A DNA stretch of 64,000 nt from Tannerellaceae bacterium (GCA_031257015.1 JAIRPK010000015.1:62001-126000), one strand, 5' to 3'. Positions 9,826 to 18,610 are shown, counted from the stretch's first letter. Made by a program: numbers and translations. The notes: generated from the letters alone by a model not told the origin.

Positions 9826-10491
9826 TTAATGTATAACATCCGAAACAGTTCCGTCCACATAGAGTAGTCGGCTCAGCGCCCCTTCGATCGGCTGCATATT
9901 GTGTGAGACCAGAATCAAAGCGCTCTCCGTCCGTATTGTCTCCAACATTCGGTAGAACTTATCTTCAAAAGCCTTGTCTATGTATGATGCCGGTTCATCA
10001 AGGATTAGCGCCCTTGGCTTGTTAATCACCGCCCTCCCCAATAGTGTCCGCTGAAGCTGTCCGCCTGAAATCCGTCCGATGGCGCAGTCCGCCAGTTCTT
10101 CGAGACCCATTTCCACGACGACTTCCTCTATCCTTTCCTTCTGCGCCTTGGTGAACGTCCTTAGCAGCGGCTTTTCCGCCGTCAGTCCCGAACTTATGAC
10201 TTCCTTGACGGATATGGGGAATTTTTTGTCGATCATGTTCATCTGTGGCAGATACCCCAGCTTTATTGCCTTCGTTTCCCTTCCCCCCTCGAAGAATCGA
10301 ATCCGTCCGGCAGTCGGTTTAATCAAGCCCAGGATGAGTTTCAACAACGTCGTCTTCCCTCCCCCGTTAGGCCCGGTGATACCCAGGAAATCGCGCTCGT
10401 TCAAAGTGAAAGATACATTACTTAGAACAGCCCCGTTTCGCCCCGGATAGGAAGCGCCGACATTTTCGACCTCAATGATTCTGTCATTCAT
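9826..10491 (-). CDS. znuC: Zinc/manganese-type ABC transporter ATP-binding protein
   Basis: 221 residues, a single ABC ATPase domain: Walker A GPNGGGKTT, Q-loop LGYLPQM, signature ISGGQLQR, Walker B ALILDEPAS and the switch His in LVSHNM. The size, and overlap by 8 bp with a metal-binding lipoprotein gene, fit the ZnuC/MntB class. It would power zinc import at the inner membrane together with a ZnuB permease. No permease gene is adjacent: the next gene is a secreted peptidase. Zinc rather than manganese is favoured by the partner. Confidence 0.85.
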   Translation of the reverse strand: MNDRIIEVENVGASYPGRNGAVLSNVSFTLNERDFLGITGPNGGGKTTLLKLILGLIKPTAGRIRFFEGGRETKAIKLGYLPQMNMIDKKFPISVKEVISSGLTAEKPLLRTFTKAQKERIEEVVVEMGLEELADCAIGRISGGQLQRTLLGRAVINKPRALILDEPASYIDKAFEDKFYRMLETIRTESALILVSHNMQPIEGALSRLLYVDGTVSDVIH

Positions 10492-11326
10492 TAGCCAAAG
10501 CGCTAGCGACTTTAATCATTTCCTTGCTCCAGTTGTAGCTCATCAAGTTAATACGCACCAGTCGGCAGGACCTTGAGCGTGCAAGAAAATCAAGGTGCTT
10601 CCCGTCAACTTCCGGCTGTTCAAAGACGACATTTGCCTCTGCTCTGAAGAGCAGATCGGTCATAATCATTGACTGCCTTACTGTCGGGTTTTTCCCTTCG
10701 ATTTCAAAGCAAATCTGCTTCAGTCCAAATTCCCGTGCGAAGTATGTTAATGCCGGATGATACATGACGAAAGCCTTGCTTGTTGCCGAAGCAAGTTTGT
10801 CTCGGATGATAGCTTCCGTCCTGTCTATTTCTTTCATCAGAGCCTCGTAGTTGTTTTTGAACTCCTCCTCGTGCTCCAGGTCAAGCTCCACAAAAGCCTT
10901 GAGTATATTTCGAGCCATTGTCCTTGCCCCATCAATGGAACTCCAGATATGCGGATCGACGCCGGCATGTCCATCATGCGCGTCTCCCGATTCCAGGGCA
11001 AATCCCTCCGAGAGGTCGAATGATTTCATATCCGGATTATTTTCAAGAATATTTTTAATCCATGTTTGTTCAAAGCCAAGATGCCCGACAAGAAGATAGG
11101 CGGTACAGCGGTTAAAGTCAAGCATCTGCCTCGGCGTAGCATCATACGTTTCGGGATCCTGCCCCGGCGGTACGACAGTAAGAATCTTAAAATGTTTGCC
11201 TGCTATTTTTTCAGCAAAAAAGCGTTGCGGCTCAATCGTGACCGCAATAAAGCTATCGTTTTTCGAGCTTGTGCACCCTGCCGTAAGCATGGCTGCAAGT
11301 AATATGCTTAATAGAATCTTATGCAC
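10484..11326 (-). CDS. znuA: Zinc ABC transporter substrate-binding lipoprotein
   Basis: 280 residues starting with GTG at 11326 (codons GTG CAT AAG). The signal MHKILLSILLAAMLTAGC has lipobox TAGC. Cluster A-I features are VTIEPQRFFAEKIAG, VVPPGQDPETYDATP, a short His/Asp loop DAHDGHAGVDPH containing the HIW ligand motif, and MYHPALTYFAREFGL with the later His ligand. These residues coordinate the metal in ZnuA-like proteins. It has only a short His loop instead of the long one of enterobacterial ZnuA. It is the first gene of the run and overlaps the ATPase gene, so the two are translated together. Confidence 0.87.
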   Translation of the reverse strand: MHKILLSILLAAMLTAGCTSSKNDSFIAVTIEPQRFFAEKIAGKHFKILTVVPPGQDPETYDATPRQMLDFNRCTAYLLVGHLGFEQTWIKNILENNPDMKSFDLSEGFALESGDAHDGHAGVDPHIWSSIDGARTMARNILKAFVELDLEHEEEFKNNYEALMKEIDRTEAIIRDKLASATSKAFVMYHPALTYFAREFGLKQICFEIEGKNPTVRQSMIMTDLLFRAEANVVFEQPEVDGKHLDFLARSRSCRLVRINLMSYNWSKEMIKVASALANE

Positions 11327-11360
11327 GGTATGACTGCGTTTATTAGATTATTCATGGTCA

Positions 11361-11368
11361 CAAAGATA
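11361..11368 (-). promoter_or_regulatory. Bacteroidetes -7 element for znuA
   Basis: The minus strand reads TATCTTTG, matching TAnnTTTG, about 35 bp before the znuA start. No clear zinc-uptake regulator (Zur) box was identified. Confidence 0.6.
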
Positions 11369-11697
11369 AGTTTTTTTCCATATTGAAAAGCTCTCCATGG
11401 CATACGTTGTAGATTCCCTTTTCCCCCGTCCACATTGCTTTTGCCACCCATGGACATTACCTTTTTCTTAAAACCCATGACATTTTCCCCTCCTCGATTA
11501 TAACCCCTATATATATTTAATGTGTATAATCCCCCTGTTGGACAATAGTCGCGATGGAATCGTCTAAATATGCCTGCCATGTACGCATGTCTGTCCCAGC
11601 TTAGTCGTAGGTTTGTACCTGCTGTGGGCTATTCTGTTTCCAATTGCCGTAGGCTTTTCCCACTTGGTCGGGAAAACTGTTTCAGGCTTCCGGCAAA
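11369..11697. other. Intergenic region before the first 43-bp array
   Basis: No gene is supported. The part from about 11640 (TTCCCACTTGGTCGGGAAAACTG) looks like degenerate leader sequence of the following repeat module; a similar leader (GAAAACAGCC...) precedes the second module near 13345. Confidence 0.4.
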
Positions 11698-11935
11698 GTC
11701 TCCCCCCAGGTGGGAAAACATGATCTGCACCCTAAACCTGTTGTCCCACCATGGGGGACGATATGATCCGCTGTCGGAACATGGTAGCCCCCATGGTGGG
11801 ACGATGCAATTCATGTTCGGATCATACTGTCCCCCATGGTGGTCTAATACGATCGGCGTTCAGATCATATTGTCCCCCATGGTGGGACGACAAGTTCAGT
11901 GTCAATGTCACGTTTTCCCCCTTGTGGAACTGTGC
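11698..11935 (+). repeat. Palindromic 43-bp tandem array, copy 1
   Basis: Units begin at about 11698, 11743, 11786, 11829, 11872 and 11915, giving a pitch of 43 bp after the first. The core is GTCCCCCATGGTGGGAC, a stem GTCCC/GGGAC around CCATGG. Between cores lies a second palindrome of the type GATC-CG...CG-GATC, so inverted repeats alternate about every 21.5 bp. GATC occurs in most units. The array opens with AAAGTCTCCCCC and closes with CCCCCTTGTGGAA, as does copy 2. The 43-bp period is not a multiple of three, so short frames across it are not genes. Confidence 0.85.
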
Positions 11936-12159
11936 CGATCTGTCTAAAATCCAAATTTTCCCTTGGAATGGTTCAATTGAAAATTCACCGATAAAATCAT
12001 ATCTTCGCACGGAAATAAAAGCAATAAACATGTTCAAAACCATAGTCATCCTTGTTGGACAAGTCGGTATTGCCTGCATAAACAAATGTCGAATAAGTGG
12101 ATTATTATATTCAAGAATAAAATAATATATGATTTACAATAAAACAATCAAACGGAATT

Positions 12160-13029
12160 ATGAAATATAAAAAGGAGATGCCACAGTCCGATTTGATTAT
12201 TGAGCAACTGTTATCCTGCATTGCAGGCGACAAGGATCAAAAAGCGATAAACCCTGTTTATAAAACATCGGATACAGTGTTGTATAACGCTGACTGTCTG
12301 GAGTTGATGCCCAGGTTTCCGGACAATTATTTTGATATGATTTTTGCCGATCCTCCATACAATCTTTCAAACAACGGCGTTACATGTCATGCCGGAAAGA
12401 TGGTGAGCGTAAATAAGGGAAAATGGGATAAAAGCAACGGTTTTGAAAGCGATGTTGAATTTCACGAAAGGTGGATTTCCGAATGTCGCCGGATATTAAA
12501 ACCAGGTGGAACAATATGGATTAGCGGCACGAATCACAGCATATACCAATGCGGCTACTTGTTACAGAAGCTTGACTTTCATATCCTGAACGATATTTCA
12601 TGGTTCAAGCCAAATGCAGCTCCCAATCTGGCCTGTACGACATTTGCTCACAGCCACGAGACAATACTTTGGGCGAAAAAAGACAGAAAAGCCAAGCATG
12701 TTTTCAATTATGAAATGATGAAAAACGGTATTTTCCTCGAAGATAAAATGAAGTCTCCCGGCAAGCAAATGCGCAGTGTCTGGAGCATCCCTACCCCTCC
12801 TCCGGACGAAAAGACATTCGGCAAACATCCGACCCAAAAACCCCTGTCGCTTTTGAGACGTATCCTGCTGTCGTCAACAACCAAAGGCAGTTTGATTCTG
12901 GACCCGTTTAACGGCGGAGGCACTACGGGCGTTGCGGCAAAAATGCTGGGCGAGGAGAGGAAATATATTGGTATTGAAATAGAAGAAGAATATATCTCAC
13001 TGACGATAAAACGGCTGAATAAAGTTTAA
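12160..13029 (+). CDS. Solitary DpnA-like adenine-N6 DNA methyltransferase
   Basis: 289 residues. Beta-class motif order: catalytic motif IV FADPPYNLSNNG comes first, and the SAM-binding motif I DPFNGGGTTGVAAKMLG is near the C-terminus. The stretches KMVSVNKGKWDK, WISGTNHSIY, APNLACTTFAHSHETILWAKK and GKHPTQKPLSLL closely resemble M2.DpnII (DpnA), a methylase that acts on GATC including single-stranded DNA; GATC specificity here is inferred. No restriction endonuclease or second methylase is adjacent, so it is an orphan. The gene is flanked on both sides by copies of the 43-bp palindromic array in the same orientation, whose units themselves contain GATC. Confidence 0.9.
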   Translation: MKYKKEMPQSDLIIEQLLSCIAGDKDQKAINPVYKTSDTVLYNADCLELMPRFPDNYFDMIFADPPYNLSNNGVTCHAGKMVSVNKGKWDKSNGFESDVEFHERWISECRRILKPGGTIWISGTNHSIYQCGYLLQKLDFHILNDISWFKPNAAPNLACTTFAHSHETILWAKKDRKAKHVFNYEMMKNGIFLEDKMKSPGKQMRSVWSIPTPPPDEKTFGKHPTQKPLSLLRRILLSSTTKGSLILDPFNGGGTTGVAAKMLGEERKYIGIEIEEEYISLTIKRLNKV

Positions 13030-13377
13030 TTAACGCCCCGCTTTGTTGCAGATATTATTGCATGGAATAGAACATAATTCCCAGTCATGGCCTTTTCTGA
13101 TTATTCCTTTTGATTTAATAGAATAGCGTCGGATTTTAAAAGAAATAGAAATTGATTAACCATGCCCTTATACCGGTCCATGCTAATTTTGAAAAACATA
13201 AATTATATTCCTCTTGCAGTCTGACCTTAAAACCGGCAAAAAGAACAGTGTCCTCCATCTTTACCGAAACGATCCTCCCCCACCCCATTATTTACAACCG
13301 TGCAGAAAAGCTTCACCACATCCGCAGGCATATCAGTCTCCAGGCGAGAAAACAGCCTTTTCCAGCATGAGAAAAGT
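13030..13377. other. Intergenic region after the methyltransferase gene
   Basis: About 350 bp with no supported gene or RNA. Its last 40 bp resemble the leader of the first array (GAGAAAACAGCC before the first CCATGG unit). Confidence 0.4.
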
Positions 13378-13652
13378 CTCCCCCATGGTGGGACGATGCG
13401 ATCCGCGCTCAAAACATATTGTCCCCCATGGTGGGACGATATGATTCGGGTTCGGATTATGCTGTCCCCCATGGTGGGATGATATGATTCGGGTTCGGAT
13501 CATGCTGTCCCCCATGGTGGGATGATACGATCCGCGTCCGGATCATGTTGTCCCCCATGGTGGGACGATACGATCGGCATCCGGATCATGCTGTCCTCCA
13601 TGGTAGTCTGACATGCTCCGTGTCCGGATCATATAGTCCCCCCTTGTGGAAG
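13378..13652 (+). repeat. Palindromic 43-bp tandem array, copy 2
   Basis: Units start at 13378, 13421, 13464, 13507, 13550, 13593 and 13636, exactly 43 bp apart. The core is GTCCCCCATGGTGGGAC; the interposed palindrome is best seen as GATCCGCGTCCGGATC (13529-13544). The two palindrome centres are about 21.5 bp apart. It shares its opening (AAAGTCTCCCCC), its closing unit (CCCCCTTGTGGAA) and some trailing sequence (TGAAATCCA) with copy 1, so the two are homologous modules. Confidence 0.9.
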
Positions 13653-13738
13653 CATGTTCCGCGGCCTGAAATCCACAGAATCTCCCATGTTTGCAGGCAT
13701 CGTAATCGCCGCCGCCATGCAAGTCCCCTTATTTTTAT

Positions 13739-13746
13739 TACATTTG
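13739..13746 (+). promoter_or_regulatory. Bacteroidetes -7 element for dapB
   Basis: TACATTTG, 28 bp upstream of the dapB start and about 90 bp after the last 43-bp repeat unit. Confidence 0.6.
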
Positions 13747-13773
13747 CACATTCAAATAAAAAAAGTCTCAATC

Positions 13774-14487
13774 ATGAAGATAGCATTAATAGGATACGGA
13801 AAGATGGGGAAGGCCATCGAGAGAATAGCGCTGGAGCGTGAACATACGATCACCTCAATCATAGACATAAACAATCCGGAAGAATGGGAATCAGAGCGTT
13901 TCCTCAGTTCAGATGTAGCGATAGAATTTACAACTCCGGCGACGGCTGTTGCGAACTATTACCGGTGCTTTGACGCGAATATTCCGGTTGTGTCCGGCAC
14001 GACCGGCTGGCTGTCCGAGTGGGACAAGGTTACGCGCCGCTGTCAGGAGGAAGACCAGACGTTCTTCTACGCCTCTAACTTTTCCCTTGGCGTGCAAGTA
14101 TTTATTCGTATCAACAGGCAGATTGCCAATATGATGAACCGCTTTCCACAGTACGACGTCCGGATGCGTGAAACCCATCATGATCAGAAGAAAGACCGGC
14201 CAAGTGGTACAGCCGTAACTCTGGCCGAGGATTTGCTTCTCGCCATAGACCGCAAGCACATGTGGTCGATAGAGGCCAGTACCCCCGATGCAATCCTTAT
14301 CGAATCTATCCGTAAAGGCGAAGTCCCCGGAACTCATGAAATATGTTATGAGTCTGCGGCAGACTTTATCCGCCTGAGTCACGAGGCAAAAAACCGTGAG
14401 AGCTTTGCATCCGGCGCTGTACTTGCAGCTGAATTTACGGAGTGGAACAGCGGCCTTCTAGGAATGGACGACATGCTTGCGATTTAA
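13774..14487 (+). CDS. dapB: 4-hydroxy-tetrahydrodipicolinate reductase
   Basis: 237 residues. The ATG at 13774 is chosen because MKIALIGYGKMGKAIERIA is the family's N-terminal nucleotide-binding GxGxMG motif; the open frame upstream runs into the repeat array. The catalytic motif is ETHHDQKKDRPSGTA, containing the His proton donor and the Lys. SGTTGW and the C-terminal SRESF-like region (NRESFASGA) are also present. It reduces the dihydrodipicolinate precursor in the diaminopimelate/lysine pathway, feeding peptidoglycan. It is followed 32 bp later by signal peptidase I, the usual Bacteroidales order. Confidence 0.95.
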   Translation: MKIALIGYGKMGKAIERIALEREHTITSIIDINNPEEWESERFLSSDVAIEFTTPATAVANYYRCFDANIPVVSGTTGWLSEWDKVTRRCQEEDQTFFYASNFSLGVQVFIRINRQIANMMNRFPQYDVRMRETHHDQKKDRPSGTAVTLAEDLLLAIDRKHMWSIEASTPDAILIESIRKGEVPGTHEICYESAADFIRLSHEAKNRESFASGAVLAAEFTEWNSGLLGMDDMLAI

Positions 14488-14519
14488 TCATACATATATA
14501 ATATATCGAAAAAAGCGAT

Positions 14520-15899
14520 ATGAGAGCAATATCAAAGCTCCAATGGGCGAGCTTCGGCATTTGGACGACTGTTTATCTTCTTTTCTGCCTGTGGATGGAG
14601 AACGCCTGGCTGTTGGCCGGCATAATAGTCCTTATTGACATATTTCTTACCAAGTACATACCCTGGGGTTGCTGGAAGCGGTCGAAGCATCCCGGCGTCC
14701 GGCGTGCTATGGAGTGGGTGGACGACATACTGTTCGCGCTGATAGCCGTATATATCATCAACCTGTTCATATTCCAGAATTATCAGATACCGAGTTCATC
14801 ACTGGAGAAGTCATTGCTGGTCGGCGACTATTTGTTTGTGAGCAAGCTGAGCTACGGTCCTCGCGTGCCGAATACCCCGTTGTCCTTCCCTCTGGTGCAA
14901 AACACTCTTCCTGTTTTTAATACCAATTCATATCTGGAATGGCCCAGTTGGGGATACAAGCGCGTTGCTGGTCTTGGTAAGGTTAAGCGCAATGACATCG
15001 TAGTATTCAATTTCCCCGCCGGCGACACTATTGCGTTCTTGCAGCAGAACCCTGACTACTACAGTCTGGTTGAGCAATACGGTCGCGAAGCAATATTGCT
15101 GAACGAGGGTACGTTCGGCAAAGTCATGTACCGCCCGGTAGACAAGCGCGAGAACTATGTGAAGCGCTGCATAGGTATGCCAGGCGACTCGCTGTCTGTT
15201 GTTGACAATCAGGTTTACATTAATGGCCTTGCAGGAGATAATCCCGAAGACATGCAATACAACTATTTTGTCGAGACGGATGGCTCCATAATTACCTCCG
15301 AACAGTTCAAGCAGATGCAGGTGTCCAGGAGCGACCAGAATTTAGCCCAGCAAGGCGCCCTTCCGTACCTTGGTTTCAAGCCTGACGCATCGGGTCGTTA
15401 TAACCCCGTTTATCATTTGCCGTTGACGCGGAAGGCGTTTGAATATGTCCGGAACCTTTCGATCGTCAGGAAAGTCATCATTGAGCCTGATGTATTCGGA
15501 GGAATGACCTACCCAATCGGCTATGAAACCAGTTGGACACGCGACAATTTCGGCCCGATATGGATACCGCAGAAAGGCTCGACGATAGAGCTTACGGAGC
15601 GCAACCTGGCTTTCTACCATCGCTGCATACGCAATTACGAGAATAATGACCTTGAAGTCCGTGCTGATGGAAAGATATTCATCAACGGAAGCGAATCAAC
15701 CACCTATACGTTCAAATACGATTACTATTTCATGATGGGCGACAACCGCCACAACAGTTCCGATAGCCGCGTATGGGGCTTTGTCCCCGAAGATCATATA
15801 GTCGGCAAACCGATACTGATATGGCTGTCCCTGGATAAGGATCACGGCTTGTTCAATGGCGGCATCCGTTGGAACCGCCTGTTCCGGACCGTGCACTGA
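14520..15899 (+). CDS. lepB: Signal peptidase I
   Basis: 459 residues, long for the family but typical of Bacteroidetes. N-terminal transmembrane segments (about residues 7-45 and 70-90) are followed by box B with nucleophile Ser (YQIPSSSLEKSLLVGDYLFVSK, 22 residues from position 97 in part), box D with the general-base Lys (VKRCIGMPGD) and box E (MGDNRHNSSDSRVWG). Insertions between the boxes make up the extra length. It cleaves signal peptides on the periplasmic face of the inner membrane. Downstream is a second S26 family gene that begins before this one ends. Confidence 0.95.
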   Translation: MRAISKLQWASFGIWTTVYLLFCLWMENAWLLAGIIVLIDIFLTKYIPWGCWKRSKHPGVRRAMEWVDDILFALIAVYIINLFIFQNYQIPSSSLEKSLLVGDYLFVSKLSYGPRVPNTPLSFPLVQNTLPVFNTNSYLEWPSWGYKRVAGLGKVKRNDIVVFNFPAGDTIAFLQQNPDYYSLVEQYGREAILLNEGTFGKVMYRPVDKRENYVKRCIGMPGDSLSVVDNQVYINGLAGDNPEDMQYNYFVETDGSIITSEQFKQMQVSRSDQNLAQQGALPYLGFKPDASGRYNPVYHLPLTRKAFEYVRNLSIVRKVIIEPDVFGGMTYPIGYETSWTRDNFGPIWIPQKGSTIELTERNLAFYHRCIRNYENNDLEVRADGKIFINGSESTTYTFKYDYYFMMGDNRHNSSDSRVWGFVPEDHIVGKPILIWLSLDKDHGLFNGGIRWNRLFRTVH

Positions 15900-16785
15900 G
15901 CGGAATGGATTGTCCGGGCTGCGCACAAAACGAGAGTTTGTGAAGCGTTACCTTAGCTTGATATTATTATCAGTCGGCGTCGTTGCATTGCCGGTCATTA
16001 CTCACATCTGTATCATCAGTTCCTGCCGCATATCGACCTCCTCGATGTCAGAGGCCTTGCATAAGGGCGACTACGTTCTCGTTAGCAAATGGCGTTTTCG
16101 CAAGCGCTTGTTGAATCGGAACGACATAGTCCTCCTGAAGAGTCCCCTGATGCAGGATCGCCGCAATGCTCCCCTCCTCCTGAGCCGTTGCATTGCGTTG
16201 CCCGGCGATACAGTTATAGTACGTGATGACGGCTATACGGTCAACGGCGAAGAGTATCCCCGCTCTCCCACCACGTTGCAGACCTACGCCATTACGGAAG
16301 GTATCAGCGTCCGCTTCCTTGCCATACTCGAAGAGTTGGGTATTCCCCATCGTGAAATATCTGATGGTTCTTCCGGCCTCTGTCTTCGCCTGACGCGCTT
16401 TGAGGAATATCGCATACGCGAAGAATTGTCTCCTGGGATGAACGCTTCGTTCGTCCGCTCTGCCTCCAGTGCCTATGCCATTGTCGTTCCTCTTCGTGGC
16501 GTATCATACCATATTACAGAAAGTCTGCTGTCCGCCGGTCGTGAAGCGATAATACAGGAAACGGGTGGGATGGCCGTCTTCCGCAACGATAATCTATATA
16601 TAAAAGATAGGAGAATAAGTACGATAAGCTTCAGTCAGGATTACTACTGGCTTTTGTCCGACAATATCGACGAAGGAATAGATTCTCGGCACCTCGGCCT
16701 CATTCCCCGCAGCCACATCATCGGCAAAGTCCAACTCCGCTGGTATTCATCTCCCTCCTCCGGCAATGTTCGCCCCTCCGAATGA
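15856..16785 (+). CDS. S26 signal peptidase-like paralogue lacking the catalytic Lys
   Basis: Up to 309 residues. The start is uncertain: ATG at 15856 overlaps lepB by 44 bp; TTG at 15910 and GTG at 15940 (V-KRYLSLILL) would reduce or remove the overlap. One membrane segment (YLSLILLSVGVVALPVITH) precedes box B (STSSMSEALHKGDYVLVSK), with Ser in place. Box D reads LSRCIALPGD: the position of the general-base Lys in LepB (VKRCIGMPGD) is Ser, codon AGC. Box E is partly kept (LSDNIDEGIDSRHLG). It is therefore probably inactive, altered, or a partner of LepB. It is coupled to wbqC by ATGA. Confidence 0.85.
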   Translation: MAASVGTACSGPCTERNGLSGLRTKREFVKRYLSLILLSVGVVALPVITHICIISSCRISTSSMSEALHKGDYVLVSKWRFRKRLLNRNDIVLLKSPLMQDRRNAPLLLSRCIALPGDTVIVRDDGYTVNGEEYPRSPTTLQTYAITEGISVRFLAILEELGIPHREISDGSSGLCLRLTRFEEYRIREELSPGMNASFVRSASSAYAIVVPLRGVSYHITESLLSAGREAIIQETGGMAVFRNDNLYIKDRRISTISFSQDYYWLLSDNIDEGIDSRHLGLIPRSHIIGKVQLRWYSSPSSGNVRPSE

Positions 16786-17399
16786 CGACCTGCATCCTTT
16801 CCACCGCCTATCTTGCCCCCGTGCAATACTATTGCAAGCTTTACCGCTATGACACAGTCCAAATAGAGGCGCTGGAGAGCTATCCGAAGCAGACATATCG
16901 CAATCGTTGCGTTATTGCCGGCGCCAATGGCCCGCTCACTCTCAGCATCCCTGTGGAGAAGCCGTTGCCTGGCGCCCCTACATGCGACATCCGCATATCC
17001 GAGCATGGCAACTGGCGGCATCTTCATTGGAACGCCCTTTGCTCGGCTTATAACGGCAGCCCTTTCTTTGAGTACTACGCCGATGACTTTTTTCCGTTTT
17101 ACAAAAATAGATATGACTACCTGTTAGATTATAACGAAGCTCTCTGCCGCCTCATCTGCGAACTCCTTGACCTTAGTCCGTCCATTCGCCGCACAACTGT
17201 TTATCAGTCCTCCCCTCCCAACGATTTTCGCGAAATTATCCATCCCCGCCATGAGCATCCAGACGATAGTTTCCGTCCCCAGCCCTACTATCAGGTGTTT
17301 AGTTCCCGCCACGGCTTTATTCCGAATCTTAGCATCGTCGATCTCCTCTTCAATTTAGGTCCGGAAGGCCTGGTCGTCCTGCATGATTCCAGTTGTTGA
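16782..17399 (+). CDS. WbqC-like family protein
   Basis: 205 residues. The start ILSTAYLAPVQYYCKLYRYDTVQIEALESYPKQTYRNR, read in part as APVQYYCKL and YPKQTYRNRC, is characteristic of the WbqC family, whose members occur in O-antigen loci and next to lepB in Bacteroidetes. PLTLSIPVEKP and HWNALCSAYNGSPFFEYY follow. No transmembrane region. The biochemical role of the family is not established; a part in glycan or modified-sugar synthesis is suggested by its usual contexts. It overlaps the preceding gene by 4 bp. Confidence 0.85.
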   Translation: MTTCILSTAYLAPVQYYCKLYRYDTVQIEALESYPKQTYRNRCVIAGANGPLTLSIPVEKPLPGAPTCDIRISEHGNWRHLHWNALCSAYNGSPFFEYYADDFFPFYKNRYDYLLDYNEALCRLICELLDLSPSIRRTTVYQSSPPNDFREIIHPRHEHPDDSFRPQPYYQVFSSRHGFIPNLSIVDLLFNLGPEGLVVLHDSSC

Positions 17400-17428
17400 A
17401 TCATAGCAGACCATTATGCCTGTCCGGT

Positions 17429-18463
17429 TCAATCTTCAACTACTCCCCAGGGATATTGCATTGTTACGCAGTGCAGCGAGCCATGCTGCTTAATCAACGC
17501 TCTGCAGTCGATAGACACAACTTCTCTGTCCGGGAATAACGCCTGCAACGCCAGTTGCGCCACCTTATCCTTAGGCGAAAGATAAGCCGGCATCAGGACT
17601 GCCTCATTCATAATAAGGAAGTTCGCATATGTCGCGGGGAGCCTCTTTCCCTCGAATACGAACTTCTCTGCCATAGGCAGAGGATACAGTTGAAACGGCT
17701 CCCCGTTTTCCTGCACAAACGCCCTAAGTTCATCCTCCATCCGCGATAACGCATCATAATGCTCATCATTCTCATCGTCACATTTGACATAAGCAATGCA
17801 ATTATTCCCACAGAAGCGAGCCAAAGTATCAATATGCCCATCCGTATCATCGCCTGCCAAACCTCCATGCTCCAGCCACAACACATGGCGGACACCGAAT
17901 AACGCCCTCAGCCGCTCCTCGATCTCCTCCTTCGAGCAATGAGCATTGCGAGCGGACGATAACAGGCAACTTGATGTCGTAAGGATAGTGTCCTTCCCAT
18001 TCGTTTCGATACTCCCTCCCTCAAGGATGAACGTTCTCTCGTCCGTCGTTGCCACTTTCGGCGCAAAGGTGTTCGACAAAAACAACTTGCTCGTTATGCA
18101 ATTATCATTCGTTGAAGGATATTTCCCGCCCCATCCGTTAAAGCCGAAATCATATATGACAGGCTCTCCATTGCGGAAGACAGTAATGCCCCCATGGTCG
18201 CGTGCCCAGGTATCGTCGGTGATCATCTCTCTCCAGATGATGCGACTGACATCGAGCCTGTTACCTAGCTGTCTCTTCACCAGTTCAACATCCGGAGCGA
18301 CGATGATTAGCCGCTCGCGCTTCACAATCTCCCGTGCAATAGCCGTGAAGCAATCTGTCGCCTCTTCCAGCATATCTCGCCAGTCCGTCTCTCGATGCGG
18401 CCACGTCAGCTGCACCGCGCTATGCCTGAACCATTCAGGCGGAAAGAATATAGAATTGTCCAT
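17429..18463 (-). CDS. aguA: Agmatine deiminase family (peptidyl-arginine deiminase-like)
   Basis: 344 residues, the usual length. HSAVQLTWPHRETDWR near the N-terminus, WARDHGGI, ILEGGSIETNGKDTILTT, EHGGLAGDDTDGHID (catalytic Asp and His) and the terminal GSLHCVTMQYP, with the nucleophile Cys, match agmatine deiminase. It would convert agmatine to N-carbamoylputrescine in putrescine synthesis. It converges with wbqC and is divergent from the AraC-type gene, with its own promoter at 18486. Assignment to agmatine rather than a related guanidino substrate is by family resemblance. Confidence 0.9.
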   Translation of the reverse strand: MDNSIFFPPEWFRHSAVQLTWPHRETDWRDMLEEATDCFTAIAREIVKRERLIIVAPDVELVKRQLGNRLDVSRIIWREMITDDTWARDHGGITVFRNGEPVIYDFGFNGWGGKYPSTNDNCITSKLFLSNTFAPKVATTDERTFILEGGSIETNGKDTILTTSSCLLSSARNAHCSKEEIEERLRALFGVRHVLWLEHGGLAGDDTDGHIDTLARFCGNNCIAYVKCDDENDEHYDALSRMEDELRAFVQENGEPFQLYPLPMAEKFVFEGKRLPATYANFLIMNEAVLMPAYLSPKDKVAQLALQALFPDREVVSIDCRALIKQHGSLHCVTMQYPWGVVED

Positions 18464-18485
18464 ATATTAATTATGTATTTTGACG

Positions 18486-18493
18486 CAAATTTA
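18486..18493 (-). promoter_or_regulatory. Bacteroidetes -7 element for the agmatine deiminase gene
   Basis: The minus strand reads TAAATTTG, 23 bp before the start codon at 18463. Confidence 0.55.
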
Positions 18494-18610
18494 GGAAAAA
18501 GCCCATGCCCATTGCCTCGCATCAAAGTCATGCACATGCCCGTAAACGCGACCATTTCCCCGGCAGGCAAGCCTCTCCCCAGCACCGCAAACACGAATCC
18601 GTATTAATTG

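Noticed and set aside
11308..12125. Short frames around the first 43-bp array
   Set aside because: They cross the repeats or have no family; 43 is not a multiple of three, so frames shift at each unit.
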